DNA of 64,000 bases from Actinobacillus genomosp. 2 (GCF_029773605.1 NZ_CP103807.1:682001-746000); one strand, 5' to 3'. Counted from the stretch's first letter, positions 30,073-39,151 are shown. Notes: a model not told the origin generated them from the sequence alone. Program-made: numbers and translations.

Positions 30073-30116
30073 ACCGCTTGTTCCCCCTCACCTATTAAGT
30101 GAGTCCTGCAAGCGGT
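30073..30116 (+). repeat. Nested inverted repeat with uptake sequence after yeaL
   Basis: ACCGCTTG (30073-30080) pairs with CAAGCGGT (30109-30116), enclosing a second stem CTCAC/GTGAG. TTTCTTCT follows. It may terminate yeaL; the left arm is a full uptake core. Confidence 0.65.
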
Positions 30117-30217
30117 TTCTTCTACCTACTGTTTCCCCTCAATTTAGGCTATAATTTTCCTCAAAATCTCGCATAATGCCGAATATCGTTAAGGCAATAC
30201 ATAGTTAAGACAAGACA

Positions 30218-33200
30218 ATGAAACCTTCACAAAAAAATTTCAAAAATAGACCGCTTGATGAGAACCAAAAAGCATTAATCGCAAATTTAAAAGAACTCAC
30301 CAATACTGATTATCGCCGTTTACGTTCTCGTATTCACGGCATTTCTGCCATCAAAAAACAAGAAGCCAAAAACAATGTGATTGCGGAAATTGAACGTGAA
30401 ATTCTCTCGGCACAAGCTGCTTTCCAAGCCAGAAAAGCACAACATTCTAGCCTTGAAATCACTTATCCCGATTTACCGGTTTCCGCTCGCCGTGAAGAAA
30501 TCTTAAAACTAATTGCGGAAAATCAGGTGGTGGTGATTGCAGGTGAAACCGGTTCGGGTAAAACCACTCAGTTACCGAAAATGTGCTTGGAACTCGGGCG
30601 TGGCGTAAAAGGCTTGATTGGACATACTCAACCCCGCCGTTTAGCCGCTCGTTCGGTGGCAAACCGTATTGCCGAAGAATTAAAAAGCGAAATGGGGGAA
30701 ACTATCGGTTATAAAGTGCGTTTTAATGATCAAGTGGACGAAAATACCCTTGTGAAATTGATGACGGACGGTATTTTGCTTGCCGAAATCCAAAACGACC
30801 GCTATCTCAATCAATACGATACGTTAATTATTGACGAAGCGCACGAACGCTCGCTCAATAACGATTTTATTCTTGGCTATCTAAAACAAATTCTGCATAA
30901 ACGCCCGGATCTGAAAGTGATCATTACCTCGGCGACCATTGATGTCGAGCGTTTTTCTCGCCATTTCACCAATGCACCGATTATTGAGATTTCCGGACGA
31001 ACCTTCCCGGTGGAAGTACGTTATCGCCCAATTGTGGAAGAAGATGATCAAGACCAATTACAGGGGATTCTCAATGCTGTTGATGAACTTCAAGCGGAAG
31101 GTCGTGGCGATATTTTGATTTTTATGAGCGGTGAACGTGAAATTCGTGATACTGCCGAAGCGTTACAAAAACAAGAGCTAAGATTTACTGAAATTCTACC
31201 GCTTTACGCTCGCCTTTCGGCTGCCGAACAGCAACGCATTTTCCAGCCCAGCGGTCTAAATCGTGTGATTTTAGCCACCAACGTAGCGGAAACTTCACTT
31301 ACCATTCCGAATATCAAATATGTGATTGATACCGGTACGGCACGTATTTCTCGCTATAGTTACCGCACTAAAGTACAACGTTTACCGATTGAGCCGATTT
31401 CTCAAGCCTCTGCCAACCAGCGGAAAGGCCGTTGTGGACGAACCAGCGAAGGGATTTGTATCCGCCTCTATTCAGAGGAGGATTTTAACGCACGTCCGGC
31501 ATTTACCGATCCGGAAATTCTGCGTACTAATCTCGCTTCGGTTATTTTACAAATGACTTCGCTTGGCTTATCGGATATTGAAGCGTTCCCATTTGTCGAT
31601 CGCCCGGATACCAGACAGGTACAGGACGGTATACGTTTGCTAGAAGAATTAGGTGCGATTAATGGCAATAAATTAACACCAATCGGTCGTCAACTTGCCC
31701 AACTCCCCATCGATCCTCGCTTAGGTCGTATGGTCATTGCCGCAGCACAAAACGGTGCGTTACACGAAATGATGATGATTGTTTCCGCACTTTCGATTCA
31801 AGATCCGCGTGAACGTCCGCAAGAACGCCAACAAGCGGCAGATGAAAAACATCGCCGTTTTGCCGATAAAGATTCCGATTTCTTGGCGTTTGTGAATTTG
31901 TGGCATTACATTCAAACCCAGCAAAAAGAGCTAACTAAAAACCAGTTCCGTAAGCAATGTCAGAAAGATTTTCTCAACTATTTGCGTGTGCGTGAATGGC
32001 AGGATATTTATCATCAGCTGCGTCTTTCTGTACGAGAAATGGGCTTGCCGATTAATAGCGAAGATGCAAATTATCAACAAATTCACACCGCTTTACTGAC
32101 CGGTTTGCTATCGCATATCGGGATGAAAGACAGCGAAAAAATGCACTATCTTGGGGCGAGAAATGCGCATTTTTATGTGTTCCCAACTTCGGTGCTTTTC
32201 AAAAAGCAACCGAAGTGGCTTGTAGCATCCGAATTGGTGGAAACTACCAAATTGTGGGCAAGAACCGTGGCAAAAATCGAACCGGAATGGATTGAGCCAC
32301 TCGCCGGACATTTAATAAAACGTAGTTACAGCGAACCACATTGGTCGAAATCCAAAGGCGCTGTGATGGCGTATGAAAAAGTCTCGCTCTACGGTATTCC
32401 GGTGGTAGCGAATCGCCTTGTCAATTACGGTTCAATTGATCCGACTGTCAGCCGTGAAATCTTTATTCGCGCGGCAATGGTTGAGGGTGATTGGCACAAT
32501 AATTACAAATTTTTCAAAGAAAATAACCGCTTGATCAAAGAAGTGGAAGACCTCGAACACAAATCTCGCCGCCGAGATATTTTAGTGGACGAACAAACCC
32601 TATTCGACTTCTACGATCAACGTATCGGTACGGAAGTAGTTTCCAGCCGCCACTTTGATACGTGGTGGAAAAAAGCGAGTCAGAAAGATCCTGAATTGCT
32701 CAACTTTGAAAAATCATTCTTAATGAATGAAAACGCCAATACGGTCAGCGATTTGGATTTCCCGAATTTCTGGTATCAAGGTCAGCTTAAACTAAAATTG
32801 AGTTACCAATTTGAAATCGGTCAAGATCACGATGGTGTCACCGTGCATATTCCATTGCCGTTGCTCAACCAAGTAGAGCCGGAAGGCTTCGATTGGCAAA
32901 TTCCAGGGCTTCGCCATGAGCTAGTGGTGGCGTTAATTAAATCATTACCGAAAGCGACTCGCCGTAATTTTGTACCGGCACCGAACTATGCAGATGCGTT
33001 TTTAGGCAGAGCCGAGCCGTATCAAAAACCATTACTTGAAAGTCTGGCTTACGAGCTTCGCCGTATGACTGGGGTAACGATTGATCCGGCACTGTGGGAT
33101 CTGTCGCAACTTGCTCCACATTTGCGTATGACCTTCCGTGTAGTGGATGAAAAAGGCAAAACATTACAAGAAAGCGAAAACTTAGACGAACTAAAATTCA

Positions 33201-34117
33201 CGCTAAAAGATCAGGTGCAAGAAAGCCTGTCAACCATTGCCGATGACGGTATTGAGCAAAGTGGTGTACATTTATGGAGTTTTGCTAACTTACCGCAATT
33301 CTACGAGCAGAAAAAAGCTAATTTCAGCGTAAAAGCCTACCCGGCGATTGTTGATGAACAAACTGCCGTAGGCGTAAAATTATTTGAAACCGAATTTGAG
33401 CAAACTCGTGCAATGCGAGCCGGTTTACGCCGTTTGCTATTGCTCAACGTGCCTTCGCCAATCAAATACTTACACGAAAAATTGCCGAACAAGGCAAAAC
33501 TTGGGCTTTATTTTGCCCCATTCGGTAAAGTATTGGAATTGATCGATGACTGTATCGCTTGTGCCGTAGATAAACTGGTAGATGAATTTGGTGGTTTTGT
33601 TTGGAGCGAAGAAAAATTCAATGAATTACACGAATTTGTGCGAGGTAACTTAAACGGCACCACCGCAGAAATTGCATTACAAGTGGAGAAAATCCTCACA
33701 CTTGCCTTTGAACTCAACAAGCGAATGAAAGGCAAAATGGACTTTACAATGGCGTTTGCCCTGTCGGATATTAAAGCACAATTAAGCGGTTTGGTTTATC
33801 CGGATTTTGTGACCAAAACCGGCTATCAACGCCTTGCCGATTTACACCGTTATTTAACCGCTATCGACAAGCGATTGGATAAACTCGGCACGGATACCAA
33901 CACCGACCGAGCGAAGATGTTACGAGTGGAACAGGTAGAAAATGCTTATAAGCAATTACTCACCAAACTCCCGAAATCCAAAGCAATCCCTGACGAAGTG
34001 CTAGAAATTCGTTATATGATTGAGGAATTACGTGTCAGCCTATTCGCCCAACAACTCGGCACTAAATACCCGATTTCGGATAAACGTATTTTGAATGCGA
34101 TTGGAGAGATAAAATAG
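30218..34117 (+). CDS. hrpA: ATP-dependent RNA helicase HrpA
   Basis: DEAH-box RNA helicase; in E. coli it has been linked to mRNA processing and ribosome rescue. 1299 residues (E. coli 1300). Motif I GETGSGKTTQ near residue 109, Ia TQPRRLAARSVANR, II DEAH near 205, III SATID, V ATNVAETSLTIP, and VI QRKGRCGR. These are followed by helicase-associated HA2 and OB-fold domains and a long C-terminal DUF3418 region (ending ISDKRILNAIGEIK). The ATG at 30218 is preceded by a poor ribosome site. Monocistronic as far as can be seen. The full length is intact without frame breaks. Confidence 0.95.
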   Translation: MKPSQKNFKNRPLDENQKALIANLKELTNTDYRRLRSRIHGISAIKKQEAKNNVIAEIEREILSAQAAFQARKAQHSSLEITYPDLPVSARREEILKLIAENQVVVIAGETGSGKTTQLPKMCLELGRGVKGLIGHTQPRRLAARSVANRIAEELKSEMGETIGYKVRFNDQVDENTLVKLMTDGILLAEIQNDRYLNQYDTLIIDEAHERSLNNDFILGYLKQILHKRPDLKVIITSATIDVERFSRHFTNAPIIEISGRTFPVEVRYRPIVEEDDQDQLQGILNAVDELQAEGRGDILIFMSGEREIRDTAEALQKQELRFTEILPLYARLSAAEQQRIFQPSGLNRVILATNVAETSLTIPNIKYVIDTGTARISRYSYRTKVQRLPIEPISQASANQRKGRCGRTSEGICIRLYSEEDFNARPAFTDPEILRTNLASVILQMTSLGLSDIEAFPFVDRPDTRQVQDGIRLLEELGAINGNKLTPIGRQLAQLPIDPRLGRMVIAAAQNGALHEMMMIVSALSIQDPRERPQERQQAADEKHRRFADKDSDFLAFVNLWHYIQTQQKELTKNQFRKQCQKDFLNYLRVREWQDIYHQLRLSVREMGLPINSEDANYQQIHTALLTGLLSHIGMKDSEKMHYLGARNAHFYVFPTSVLFKKQPKWLVASELVETTKLWARTVAKIEPEWIEPLAGHLIKRSYSEPHWSKSKGAVMAYEKVSLYGIPVVANRLVNYGSIDPTVSREIFIRAAMVEGDWHNNYKFFKENNRLIKEVEDLEHKSRRRDILVDEQTLFDFYDQRIGTEVVSSRHFDTWWKKASQKDPELLNFEKSFLMNENANTVSDLDFPNFWYQGQLKLKLSYQFEIGQDHDGVTVHIPLPLLNQVEPEGFDWQIPGLRHELVVALIKSLPKATRRNFVPAPNYADAFLGRAEPYQKPLLESLAYELRRMTGVTIDPALWDLSQLAPHLRMTFRVVDEKGKTLQESENLDELKFTLKDQVQESLSTIADDGIEQSGVHLWSFANLPQFYEQKKANFSVKAYPAIVDEQTAVGVKLFETEFEQTRAMRAGLRRLLLLNVPSPIKYLHEKLPNKAKLGLYFAPFGKVLELIDDCIACAVDKLVDEFGGFVWSEEKFNELHEFVRGNLNGTTAEIALQVEKILTLAFELNKRMKGKMDFTMAFALSDIKAQLSGLVYPDFVTKTGYQRLADLHRYLTAIDKRLDKLGTDTNTDRAKMLRVEQVENAYKQLLTKLPKSKAIPDEVLEIRYMIEELRVSLFAQQLGTKYPISDKRILNAIGEIK

Positions 34118-34135
34118 TGTGTAGAGGGTGGCTAG

Positions 34136-34216
34136 TTCTACCAACCTCCCCCTCTCCCTGATTTTTCTTCTACACGAAGAAAAATCTTTCCCTCTCCCGC
34201 AAAGGGCGAGGGTAAC
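34136..34216. repeat. REP-like intergenic palindromic element after hrpA
   Basis: GATTTTTCTTC (34160-34170) and GAAGAAAAATC (34176-34186) form a perfect 11-bp hairpin with TACAC loop. It is flanked by pyrimidine-rich CCCCCTCTCCC and CCCTCTCCCGCAAAGGGCGAGGG, the last forming an imperfect second stem. It has the form of a dispersed intergenic repeat and could also act as the hrpA terminator. Confidence 0.65.
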
Positions 34217-34310
34217 AAGCAGTGAAATTTGCAAGGTGTTTTATAAATTCAACCGCTTATGACTTATTAAAACTATATAACAATGATAAATCCACACAGG
34301 AGATTACTCT

Positions 34311-34709
34311 ATGCAAACACTTTTCCCGAAAGGCGAACCTCGTTCCCCTGAATTTTTTACCGGCAGCACCTTTTTAACCGAGGTATTGGATGCGGATCAC
34401 AATAATGAATTTTCTATCGGTAGCGTAACCTTTGAAAAAGGGGCAAGAACCAATTGGCATACGCACCCAAAAGGGCAAGTATTGATTGTAACGAGTGGTA
34501 AAGGCTGGTATCAAGAACGAGGAAAACCGGCACAAGCGATTCAAACCGGGGATGTGATTAATATCCCTGAGAATATTGAACATTGGCACGGTGCAAGTGC
34601 CGACAATGATTTAGTGCATTTAGCTATCACAAATTATAAAGACGGTAAAAAAGTCACTTGGCTATCGCCAGTCACCGACGAAGAATACGTACAAGTGCAT
34701 TCGGCTTGA
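34311..34709 (+). CDS. Small cupin-domain protein
   Basis: 132 residues forming a single cupin barrel. Conserved metal-ligand motifs are visible: NWHTHPKGQVLIVTSG (HxH with later Gly) near residue 46 and NIPENIEHWHGA near 86, giving His/His/Glu/His. No fused domain. Such proteins include oxygenases, isomerases and carboxymuconolactone-type enzymes, so the reaction cannot be named. A good ribosome site AGGAG precedes the ATG. It stands alone between the hrpA repeat and the palindrome cluster at 34731-34837. Confidence 0.8.
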   Translation: MQTLFPKGEPRSPEFFTGSTFLTEVLDADHNNEFSIGSVTFEKGARTNWHTHPKGQVLIVTSGKGWYQERGKPAQAIQTGDVINIPENIEHWHGASADNDLVHLAITNYKDGKKVTWLSPVTDEEYVQVHSA

Positions 34710-34730
34710 TAAGCCCTTTTTCGTTTTAAT

Positions 34731-34837
34731 GTCATACGAGCCGTATGGCGTTAATTAATCCCAGCCACACTGTGGCTCTATAGCCCTAACAGGGCTATTA
34801 ATCAGCCTTGCACGGCTCGTACAAGGTTGAATATGAC
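34731..34837. repeat. Cluster of nested palindromes between the cupin gene and ung
   Basis: Outer arms GTCATA (34731-34736) / TATGAC (34832-34837) and TACGAGCCGT (34735-34744) / ACGGCTCGTA (34812-34821). These enclose AGCCACA/TGTGGCT (34763-34777) and ATAGCCCT/AGGGCTAT (34780-34798). CCTTG/CAAGG (34806-34826) offers an alternative stem. It looks like a multi-branched intergenic repeat between convergent genes. Confidence 0.8.
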
Positions 34838-34895
34838 TCTGTATAACTACTATATAATTACAAAAAAATCCACAAATTTAACCGCTTGTGATTTG

Positions 34896-35567
34896 TTATA
34901 CATCCATTGGTAATTGCCAGTCAATTTCTTGAAGGCCTTTCTCTCTTAAGTAAGCATTTGCTTTGGAGAAATGGTGGCAGCCTAAAAATCCTCGATGTGC
35001 GGATAACGGTGACGGATGCGGTGCGGTCAGTACGCAATGGCGAGAGCGGTCAATAAACTGCCCTTTTTTCTGCGCATGGCTGCCCCACAATAAAAAGACT
35101 AAATTTTCACGGTGTTGGTTAAGTTGAGCAATCACTTTATCAGTAAAAATTTCCCAACCGAAATTGGCGTGTGAATGTGCTTGTCCTTGGCGTACTGTGA
35201 GTACAGTATTCAGCAAGAGAACGCCCTGTTTTGCCCAATCAACCAAATATCCGTGATTTGGAATTTGAAATCCTTCAATATCCTGCACTAGTTCTTTATA
35301 CATATTAACTAAAGATGGTGGCGGTGCGACCGGTGGTTTTACCGAAAATGCTAAGCCGTGTGCTTGATTTGGACCATGATAAGGATCTTGCCCCAAGATC
35401 ACCACTTTCACATCTTTAAATTCGGTTAAAGCAAAAGCACTAAATACTTCTTTTTGCGGTGGGAAAACCGTTACACCATTCATTCTTTCTTGATGTACCT
35501 GTTGTAAAATTTGCTGAAAATAAGGCTGTTGTTTTTCTTCACCCAAGGCTTCTGTCCAGTTATCCAT
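34896..35567 (-). CDS. ung: Uracil-DNA glycosylase
   Basis: Family 1 UDG removing uracil from DNA to start base-excision repair. 223 residues (E. coli 229). The catalytic water-activating motif [18 protein letters not shown] has Asp61. The uracil-pocket Asn lies in [17 protein letters not shown]. The C-terminal [11 protein letters not shown] carries the catalytic His and the Leu that intercalates into DNA. Single gene with clear 5' and 3' gaps. Confidence 0.96.
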   Translation of the reverse strand: MDNWTEALGEEKQQPYFQQILQQVHQERMNGVTVFPPQKEVFSAFALTEFKDVKVVILGQDPYHGPNQAHGLAFSVKPPVAPPPSLVNMYKELVQDIEGFQIPNHGYLVDWAKQGVLLLNTVLTVRQGQAHSHANFGWEIFTDKVIAQLNQHRENLVFLLWGSHAQKKGQFIDRSRHCVLTAPHPSPLSAHRGFLGCHHFSKANAYLREKGLQEIDWQLPMDV

Positions 35568-35691
35568 AGTCTATCCTGTTAAAAATTGTTAAGAAACTTT
35601 TACTATTTATTTATATCTTAGGTTATTTTTTATTCAATTAATGATATTTCAATTACATTTATTCAACTTTTAGTAGAAATTTTAAAAAAAA

Positions 35692-35705
35692 GTGATAAAA
35701 TCCAA
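35692..35705 (+). promoter_or_regulatory. Possible FNR (HlyX) box upstream of grcA
   Basis: GTGAT-AAAA-TCCAA matches TTGAT-N4-ATCAA at 7 of 10 positions. A second degenerate candidate ending in a perfect ATCAA half lies at 35719-35732. grcA is FNR-activated in E. coli. Weak by sequence alone. Confidence 0.3.
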
Positions 35706-35773
35706 CACATCAACAAAATTTGAATTTATCAAAAAATTTTATAAATATCTAGCCAATACTTAGGAGTATCAAA

Positions 35774-36160
35774 ATGATCAAAGGCGTACAAATTACAGAA
35801 TCTTCAAACAGCAACTTAGTAAACTCTTTCTGGTTATTAGATGAAGAGAAAAACGAAGCTCGTTGTATCGCAGCTAAAGGCGATGCTTACAAAGAAGACC
35901 AAGTTGTTGCAATCAGTGAATTAGGTCAAATCGCATACCGTGAAGTACCGGTAAACGTAGCACCAACAATCAAAGTTGAAGGTGGTCAACACTTAAACGT
36001 TAATGTTTTACGCCGTGAAACATTAGAAGATGCGGTTAAAAACCCAGAAAAATATCCACAATTAACTATCCGTGTTTCTGGTTATGCTGTTCGTTTCAAC
36101 TCATTAACACCAGAACAACAACGTGATGTAATCACTCGTACTTTCACAGAAAGCTTATAA
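35774..36160 (+). CDS. grcA: Autonomous glycyl radical cofactor GrcA
   Basis: Spare-part protein that replaces the oxygen-damaged C-terminal glycyl-radical segment of pyruvate formate-lyase. 128 residues (E. coli 127). The C-terminal region [28 protein letters not shown] matches the PflB C-terminus, with the radical Gly in RVSGY near residue 103. An AGGAG ribosome site precedes the ATG. High use of favoured codons suggests strong expression. A UUCG-loop terminator follows. The same radical motif occurs in YjjI of this window. Confidence 0.96.
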   Translation: MIKGVQITESSNSNLVNSFWLLDEEKNEARCIAAKGDAYKEDQVVAISELGQIAYREVPVNVAPTIKVEGGQHLNVNVLRRETLEDAVKNPEKYPQLTIRVSGYAVRFNSLTPEQQRDVITRTFTESL

Positions 36161-36187
36161 TAACAGCTTTATTGTCGATTTTCTTAG

Positions 36188-36211
36188 AAAAGCACCTTCG
36201 GGTGCTTTTTT
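36188..36211 (+). terminator. Terminator after grcA
   Basis: AAAAGCACC / GGTGCTTTT closed by a TTCG tetraloop, followed by T residues. Confidence 0.93.
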
Positions 36212-36321
36212 CTTGTTCTGTATTTACAAATAATCCCTAAAATTCCATCGCCTAATCCTTTTCATCGCATAATAAAAACACTGTATATTTTTACAAAAAA
36301 AATACTAATATAAGATTAACA

Positions 36322-36337
36322 CTGTTTTTTTAATCAG
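36322..36337 (+). promoter_or_regulatory. LexA (SOS) box 1 of the UmuD-like gene
   Basis: CTG-TTTTTTTAAT-CAG with flanks A and TA, matching the TACTG...CAGTA consensus ends. It is 45-60 nt upstream of the ATG and covers the likely -35 region. Confidence 0.7.
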
Positions 36338-36346
36338 TAAAATAAC

Positions 36347-36362
36347 CTGTATAAACACACAG
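36347..36362 (+). promoter_or_regulatory. LexA (SOS) box 2 of the UmuD-like gene
   Basis: CTGT-ATAAACAC-ACAG, a perfect outer core of the LexA palindrome, overlapping a TATAAA -10 hexamer (36350-36355). It lies 20 nt before the ATG. A third degenerate site CTGTATATTTTTACAA is at 36281-36296. Confidence 0.8.
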
Positions 36363-36382
36363 TTTAGATAGAGGATATTAAA

Positions 36383-36838
36383 ATGGCTTCAATTCGACCG
36401 CTTACCCGAGAATTATCATATCAACCACTACCAATGTATCGCGATATGAATAGCGAGCGTTCAATCAAATTAGATCTTAATTCACTTTGTATTAAACGCC
36501 CAACTGAAACTTTTTTTATACAGGTAAAAAATCCAAATTTAATTGCTTGGGGAATCGAACTGGATGATTTACTCATTGTTGAACAATCGGAGCAATATTT
36601 AGTCAATGATATGCTGGTCATCGAAAAAAATGGTGAATATAAGTTTTATCAGTTCTTTAAAGAAATTGAGAATAGTGAAGGGACAAACGAAATTATTCTG
36701 TTTTCATTAGATGTGAGTGAACCGAACCTACGTATTAAAAACTGGCAAGATGTTATCATTGCCGGTGTCATTACGAATGTCGTTCATCAAATGCGTCATC
36801 GATTCACATCCGTGAGTGAGAAAAAATATGCCGCATAG
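36383..36838 (+). CDS. UmuD-like protein lacking the Ser-Lys dyad, SOS-controlled
   Basis: 151 residues. From about residue 27 it follows UmuD segment by segment: LDLNSLCIKRPTETFFIQV aligns with the UmuD stretch starting IDLNQLLI, ELDDLLIVEQ with SDGDLLIVDS, and VIIAGVITNVVHQMR with LDVFGVVIHVVKAMR. In this by-eye alignment UmuD Ser60 (GDSM) becomes Asn52 (NPNL) and Lys97 becomes Tyr89. The Cys-Gly cleavage site is also missing, so self-cleavage seems impossible. GAGGATATTAAA precedes the ATG. Two LexA boxes sit over its promoter. No umuC follows; the next gene is convergent. The function is unknown; it may bind a polymerase or act as a decoy (inference). Confidence 0.75.
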   Translation: MASIRPLTRELSYQPLPMYRDMNSERSIKLDLNSLCIKRPTETFFIQVKNPNLIAWGIELDDLLIVEQSEQYLVNDMLVIEKNGEYKFYQFFKEIENSEGTNEIILFSLDVSEPNLRIKNWQDVIIAGVITNVVHQMRHRFTSVSEKKYAA

Positions 36839-36839
36839 C

Positions 36840-36877
36840 AAAAAGTCGTCAAATATAAAATTATTTGACGACTTTCC
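36840..36877. terminator. Terminator between the UmuD-like gene and the NlpC/P60 gene
   Basis: AAAGTCGTCAAATA / TATTTGACGACTTT, a 14-bp stem with 6-nt loop. The minus strand ends in TTTTT, so it mainly serves the leftward gene but can act for both. Confidence 0.85.
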
Positions 36878-36890
36878 ACATAAAACTTAA

Positions 36891-37487
36891 TTATAAAACT
36901 CGGCGAGATTGCGTATAGTTTCTAGCCCAATAACTTTCAGATAATGAACTGGTTGTTACACCTTGGCTTGAACTCGCATGCACAAACTTGCCACCACCGA
37001 TATAAACACCTACATGATTATTACGGCGGAAGAAAACTAAATCCCCCGGACGTAGTTCCGATTTTGAAATAGAACGTCCTGAATGTCGCTGCCCTGCTGT
37101 TGAACGAGGTAAATCAATATTGAAAGCACCGCTCATTGTTTTCTGTACAAATGCAGAGCAGTCAATACCACCACGCCCTTCACCACCTAAACGATAACGA
37201 GTTCCAGCCCATTTACGATAAATACGATTTACTTTTTGGGTAGCATTTCCACCCTCGGTAGAAAGCTCTTCTCGATGAGAAACTCGGGCTTTAATCCCTT
37301 GTTTATAAGAAATTTGAGCTTCGATTTGCTCTACTGTTGCTGCTTTTGCGACAATCCTAATTTGATTAGGTGTGGCGGGACTACTACTTAAACTGGCGGA
37401 AGCTATTTGAGAATAACTACCGAACATTGCAAATAAAGATGTAATAAATAATGGCTTTAGCCTTGTAAAAGTAGAATTTTTTTTCAT
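36891..37487 (-). CDS. NlpC/P60 family peptidoglycan hydrolase (MepS-like)
   Basis: 198 residues. A signal peptide of about 32 residues ends ASASLSS and has no lipobox, so it is probably a soluble periplasmic enzyme. The C-terminal NlpC/P60 domain begins RKWAGTRYRLGGEGRGGIDCSAFVQKTM, with the catalytic Cys, then RPGDLVFFRRNNHVGVYIGGGKFVHASSSQG with catalytic and third-position His. It should cleave peptide cross-links or D-Glu-mDAP type bonds in murein, like MepS (Spr), to allow wall growth. Exact bond specificity is not decided. Monocistronic. Confidence 0.88.
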   Translation of the reverse strand: MKKNSTFTRLKPLFITSLFAMFGSYSQIASASLSSSPATPNQIRIVAKAATVEQIEAQISYKQGIKARVSHREELSTEGGNATQKVNRIYRKWAGTRYRLGGEGRGGIDCSAFVQKTMSGAFNIDLPRSTAGQRHSGRSISKSELRPGDLVFFRRNNHVGVYIGGGKFVHASSSQGVTTSSLSESYWARNYTQSRRVL

Positions 37488-37607
37488 AATAATTTGTCTC
37501 GCCAGAACAACTACAGCGGTTGATTCCTATTTAGTATAATTAGGGTTAATCTATATGACCTACCACATCGATAGGTCAAGATAATGAAGTCTAGGCAGTA
37601 TAGCCGA

Positions 37608-38450
37608 TTATTTTTCCAATGTCCGCAAAAATTTTATCTCATCTGCCCAAATTTCAGGCTGAATTGTTTCTAAAATAAGCGGAATATCATCAAAGCGGTC
37701 ATCTTGCATAAGAAATTTGCAAAAATCTGTTCCGATTGTCCCCTCTCTTAAGGTGTGATGACGGTCTACTCGACTACCTAATGGCGTTTTTGAGCCATTT
37801 AAGTGCATACCACGTAAGTATTGAAAGCCGACTGTCTGTTCGAACTCGAAAAATGTTTGATCACAGCCCTGTAATGAGCTGATGTCGTAACCGGCTGAAA
37901 ACAGATGGCAAGTATCTAAACAAACACCTACTCGGCTTTTGTCCTCCACTTGGTCAATAATTTCAGCCAAATGTTCAAAACGATAACCAAGATTAGATCC
38001 CTGCCCTGCTGTATTTTCAATTACTGCCACCACATTCGGTACTTTTTCCACCGCGATATTAATCGACTCAGCAATACGTGCTAAACATTCACTTTCCGAA
38101 ATTTTATTTAAATGTGCACCCGGGTGGAAATTGAGTAACTTCAGTCCTAACTGATTTGCTCGTTCCATTTCATCAATAAACGCTTCTCGTGATTTTGCTA
38201 AATTTTCCACCTCAGGATTACCTAAATTAATTAAGTAACTATCATGCGGTAAAATATGATCTGGCGAAATTTGGTGTACTTTACAAAAACGTTTAAATTT
38301 CTCAATGCTATCTGCTTTTAATGCCGGCGCTTTCCATTGGCGTTGATTTTTAGTGAATAAAGCAAAAGCATTTGCACCGATTTCAACCGCTCTTAATACG
38401 GCATTTTCAACACCACCCGAAGCACTCACGTGTGCACCAATATATTTCAT
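37608..38450 (-). CDS. nfo: Endonuclease IV
   Basis: Zinc-dependent AP endonuclease of base-excision repair. 280 residues (E. coli 285), a TIM barrel. It opens [17 protein letters not shown] with the first zinc-ligand His. Other family motifs are [56 protein letters not shown] and PLILET, all metal-site segments. It works downstream of Ung, whose gene is about 2 kb away. AGGA precedes the ATG by 7 nt. Confidence 0.96.
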   Translation of the reverse strand: MKYIGAHVSASGGVENAVLRAVEIGANAFALFTKNQRQWKAPALKADSIEKFKRFCKVHQISPDHILPHDSYLINLGNPEVENLAKSREAFIDEMERANQLGLKLLNFHPGAHLNKISESECLARIAESINIAVEKVPNVVAVIENTAGQGSNLGYRFEHLAEIIDQVEDKSRVGVCLDTCHLFSAGYDISSLQGCDQTFFEFEQTVGFQYLRGMHLNGSKTPLGSRVDRHHTLREGTIGTDFCKFLMQDDRFDDIPLILETIQPEIWADEIKFLRTLEK

Positions 38451-38507
38451 CTTCTTATCCTATTCGTGTAAAATGGCTAACTTCTTAACCTTTATAGATC
38501 ATTACTT

Positions 38508-39077
38508 ATGAGCGAAACAACCATTAACGATTTTTCACTTCTCTGTCGTTTATTCGGCAATTTATTCTACCGTTCTCCAACCGATCCGATTCTCAGCAAC
38601 ACTTTTGCTTGGCTTGCACAAGGCGGTTTACGTCAACAATGGGCTTTATCGACCGATGCTCAAAGTGAATTAGCTTTAACGGTGTTAGAAAAAAATGCTA
38701 ACCCTACGCAATTACAAGCAAGCTATCAAGCACTTTTTGGTGAGGCTGGAGCTATTGCTACAACAATTTCCGCCTATAAGATCTCGCTTGAGGACTTTAT
38801 CAACTTCCGTCAAATACATGCAATGCCAGCGTTAGAAAACCCCGATCATGTTGCACTTTTATTACTTACCGCTTCTTGGATTGAAGATAATTTAGATTCA
38901 GATGCAGCACAACAAGCCTTTTTTGAGCAATTCTTATTGCCGTGTGCGGCTAAATTCTTAGGACAAATTGAAGCGCACGATAGCGGTTTCTATAAAGCGC
39001 TTGCTCAACTTTGCCGTGATGCACTCAGTGCAATGGCTGACGAATTAGAAGAATTATCCGAACAAGACAGCGAATAA
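38508..39077 (+). CDS. TorD/DmsD family redox-enzyme maturation chaperone
   Basis: 189 residues, all-helical. The family pattern is visible: FSLLCRLFGNLFYRSPTDP at the start, LQASYQALFGEAGAIA in the middle, and EDFINFRQ and PDHVALLLLTASWIED later, corresponding to the EPxDHL region. Such proteins bind twin-arginine signal peptides or apo-forms of molybdoenzymes such as DMSO or TMAO reductase. The partner enzyme is not in the window, so which one it serves is unknown; a YcdY-like role is also possible. It is divergent from nfo. A hairpin terminator follows. Confidence 0.78.
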   Translation: MSETTINDFSLLCRLFGNLFYRSPTDPILSNTFAWLAQGGLRQQWALSTDAQSELALTVLEKNANPTQLQASYQALFGEAGAIATTISAYKISLEDFINFRQIHAMPALENPDHVALLLLTASWIEDNLDSDAAQQAFFEQFLLPCAAKFLGQIEAHDSGFYKALAQLCRDALSAMADELEELSEQDSE

Positions 39078-39090
39078 TTTGTGTGAATAA

Positions 39091-39128
39091 AAGCTCTTTG
39101 AGTGATAAACTCGAAGAGCTTAATTTTT
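39091..39128 (+). terminator. Terminator after the TorD-family gene
   Basis: AAGCTCTTTGAGT pairs with ACTCGAAGAGCTT (one G-T wobble) around GATAA, followed by AATTTTT. Confidence 0.8.
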
Positions 39129-39151
39129 AGCGTAATCATTTGGAGGCTAAT

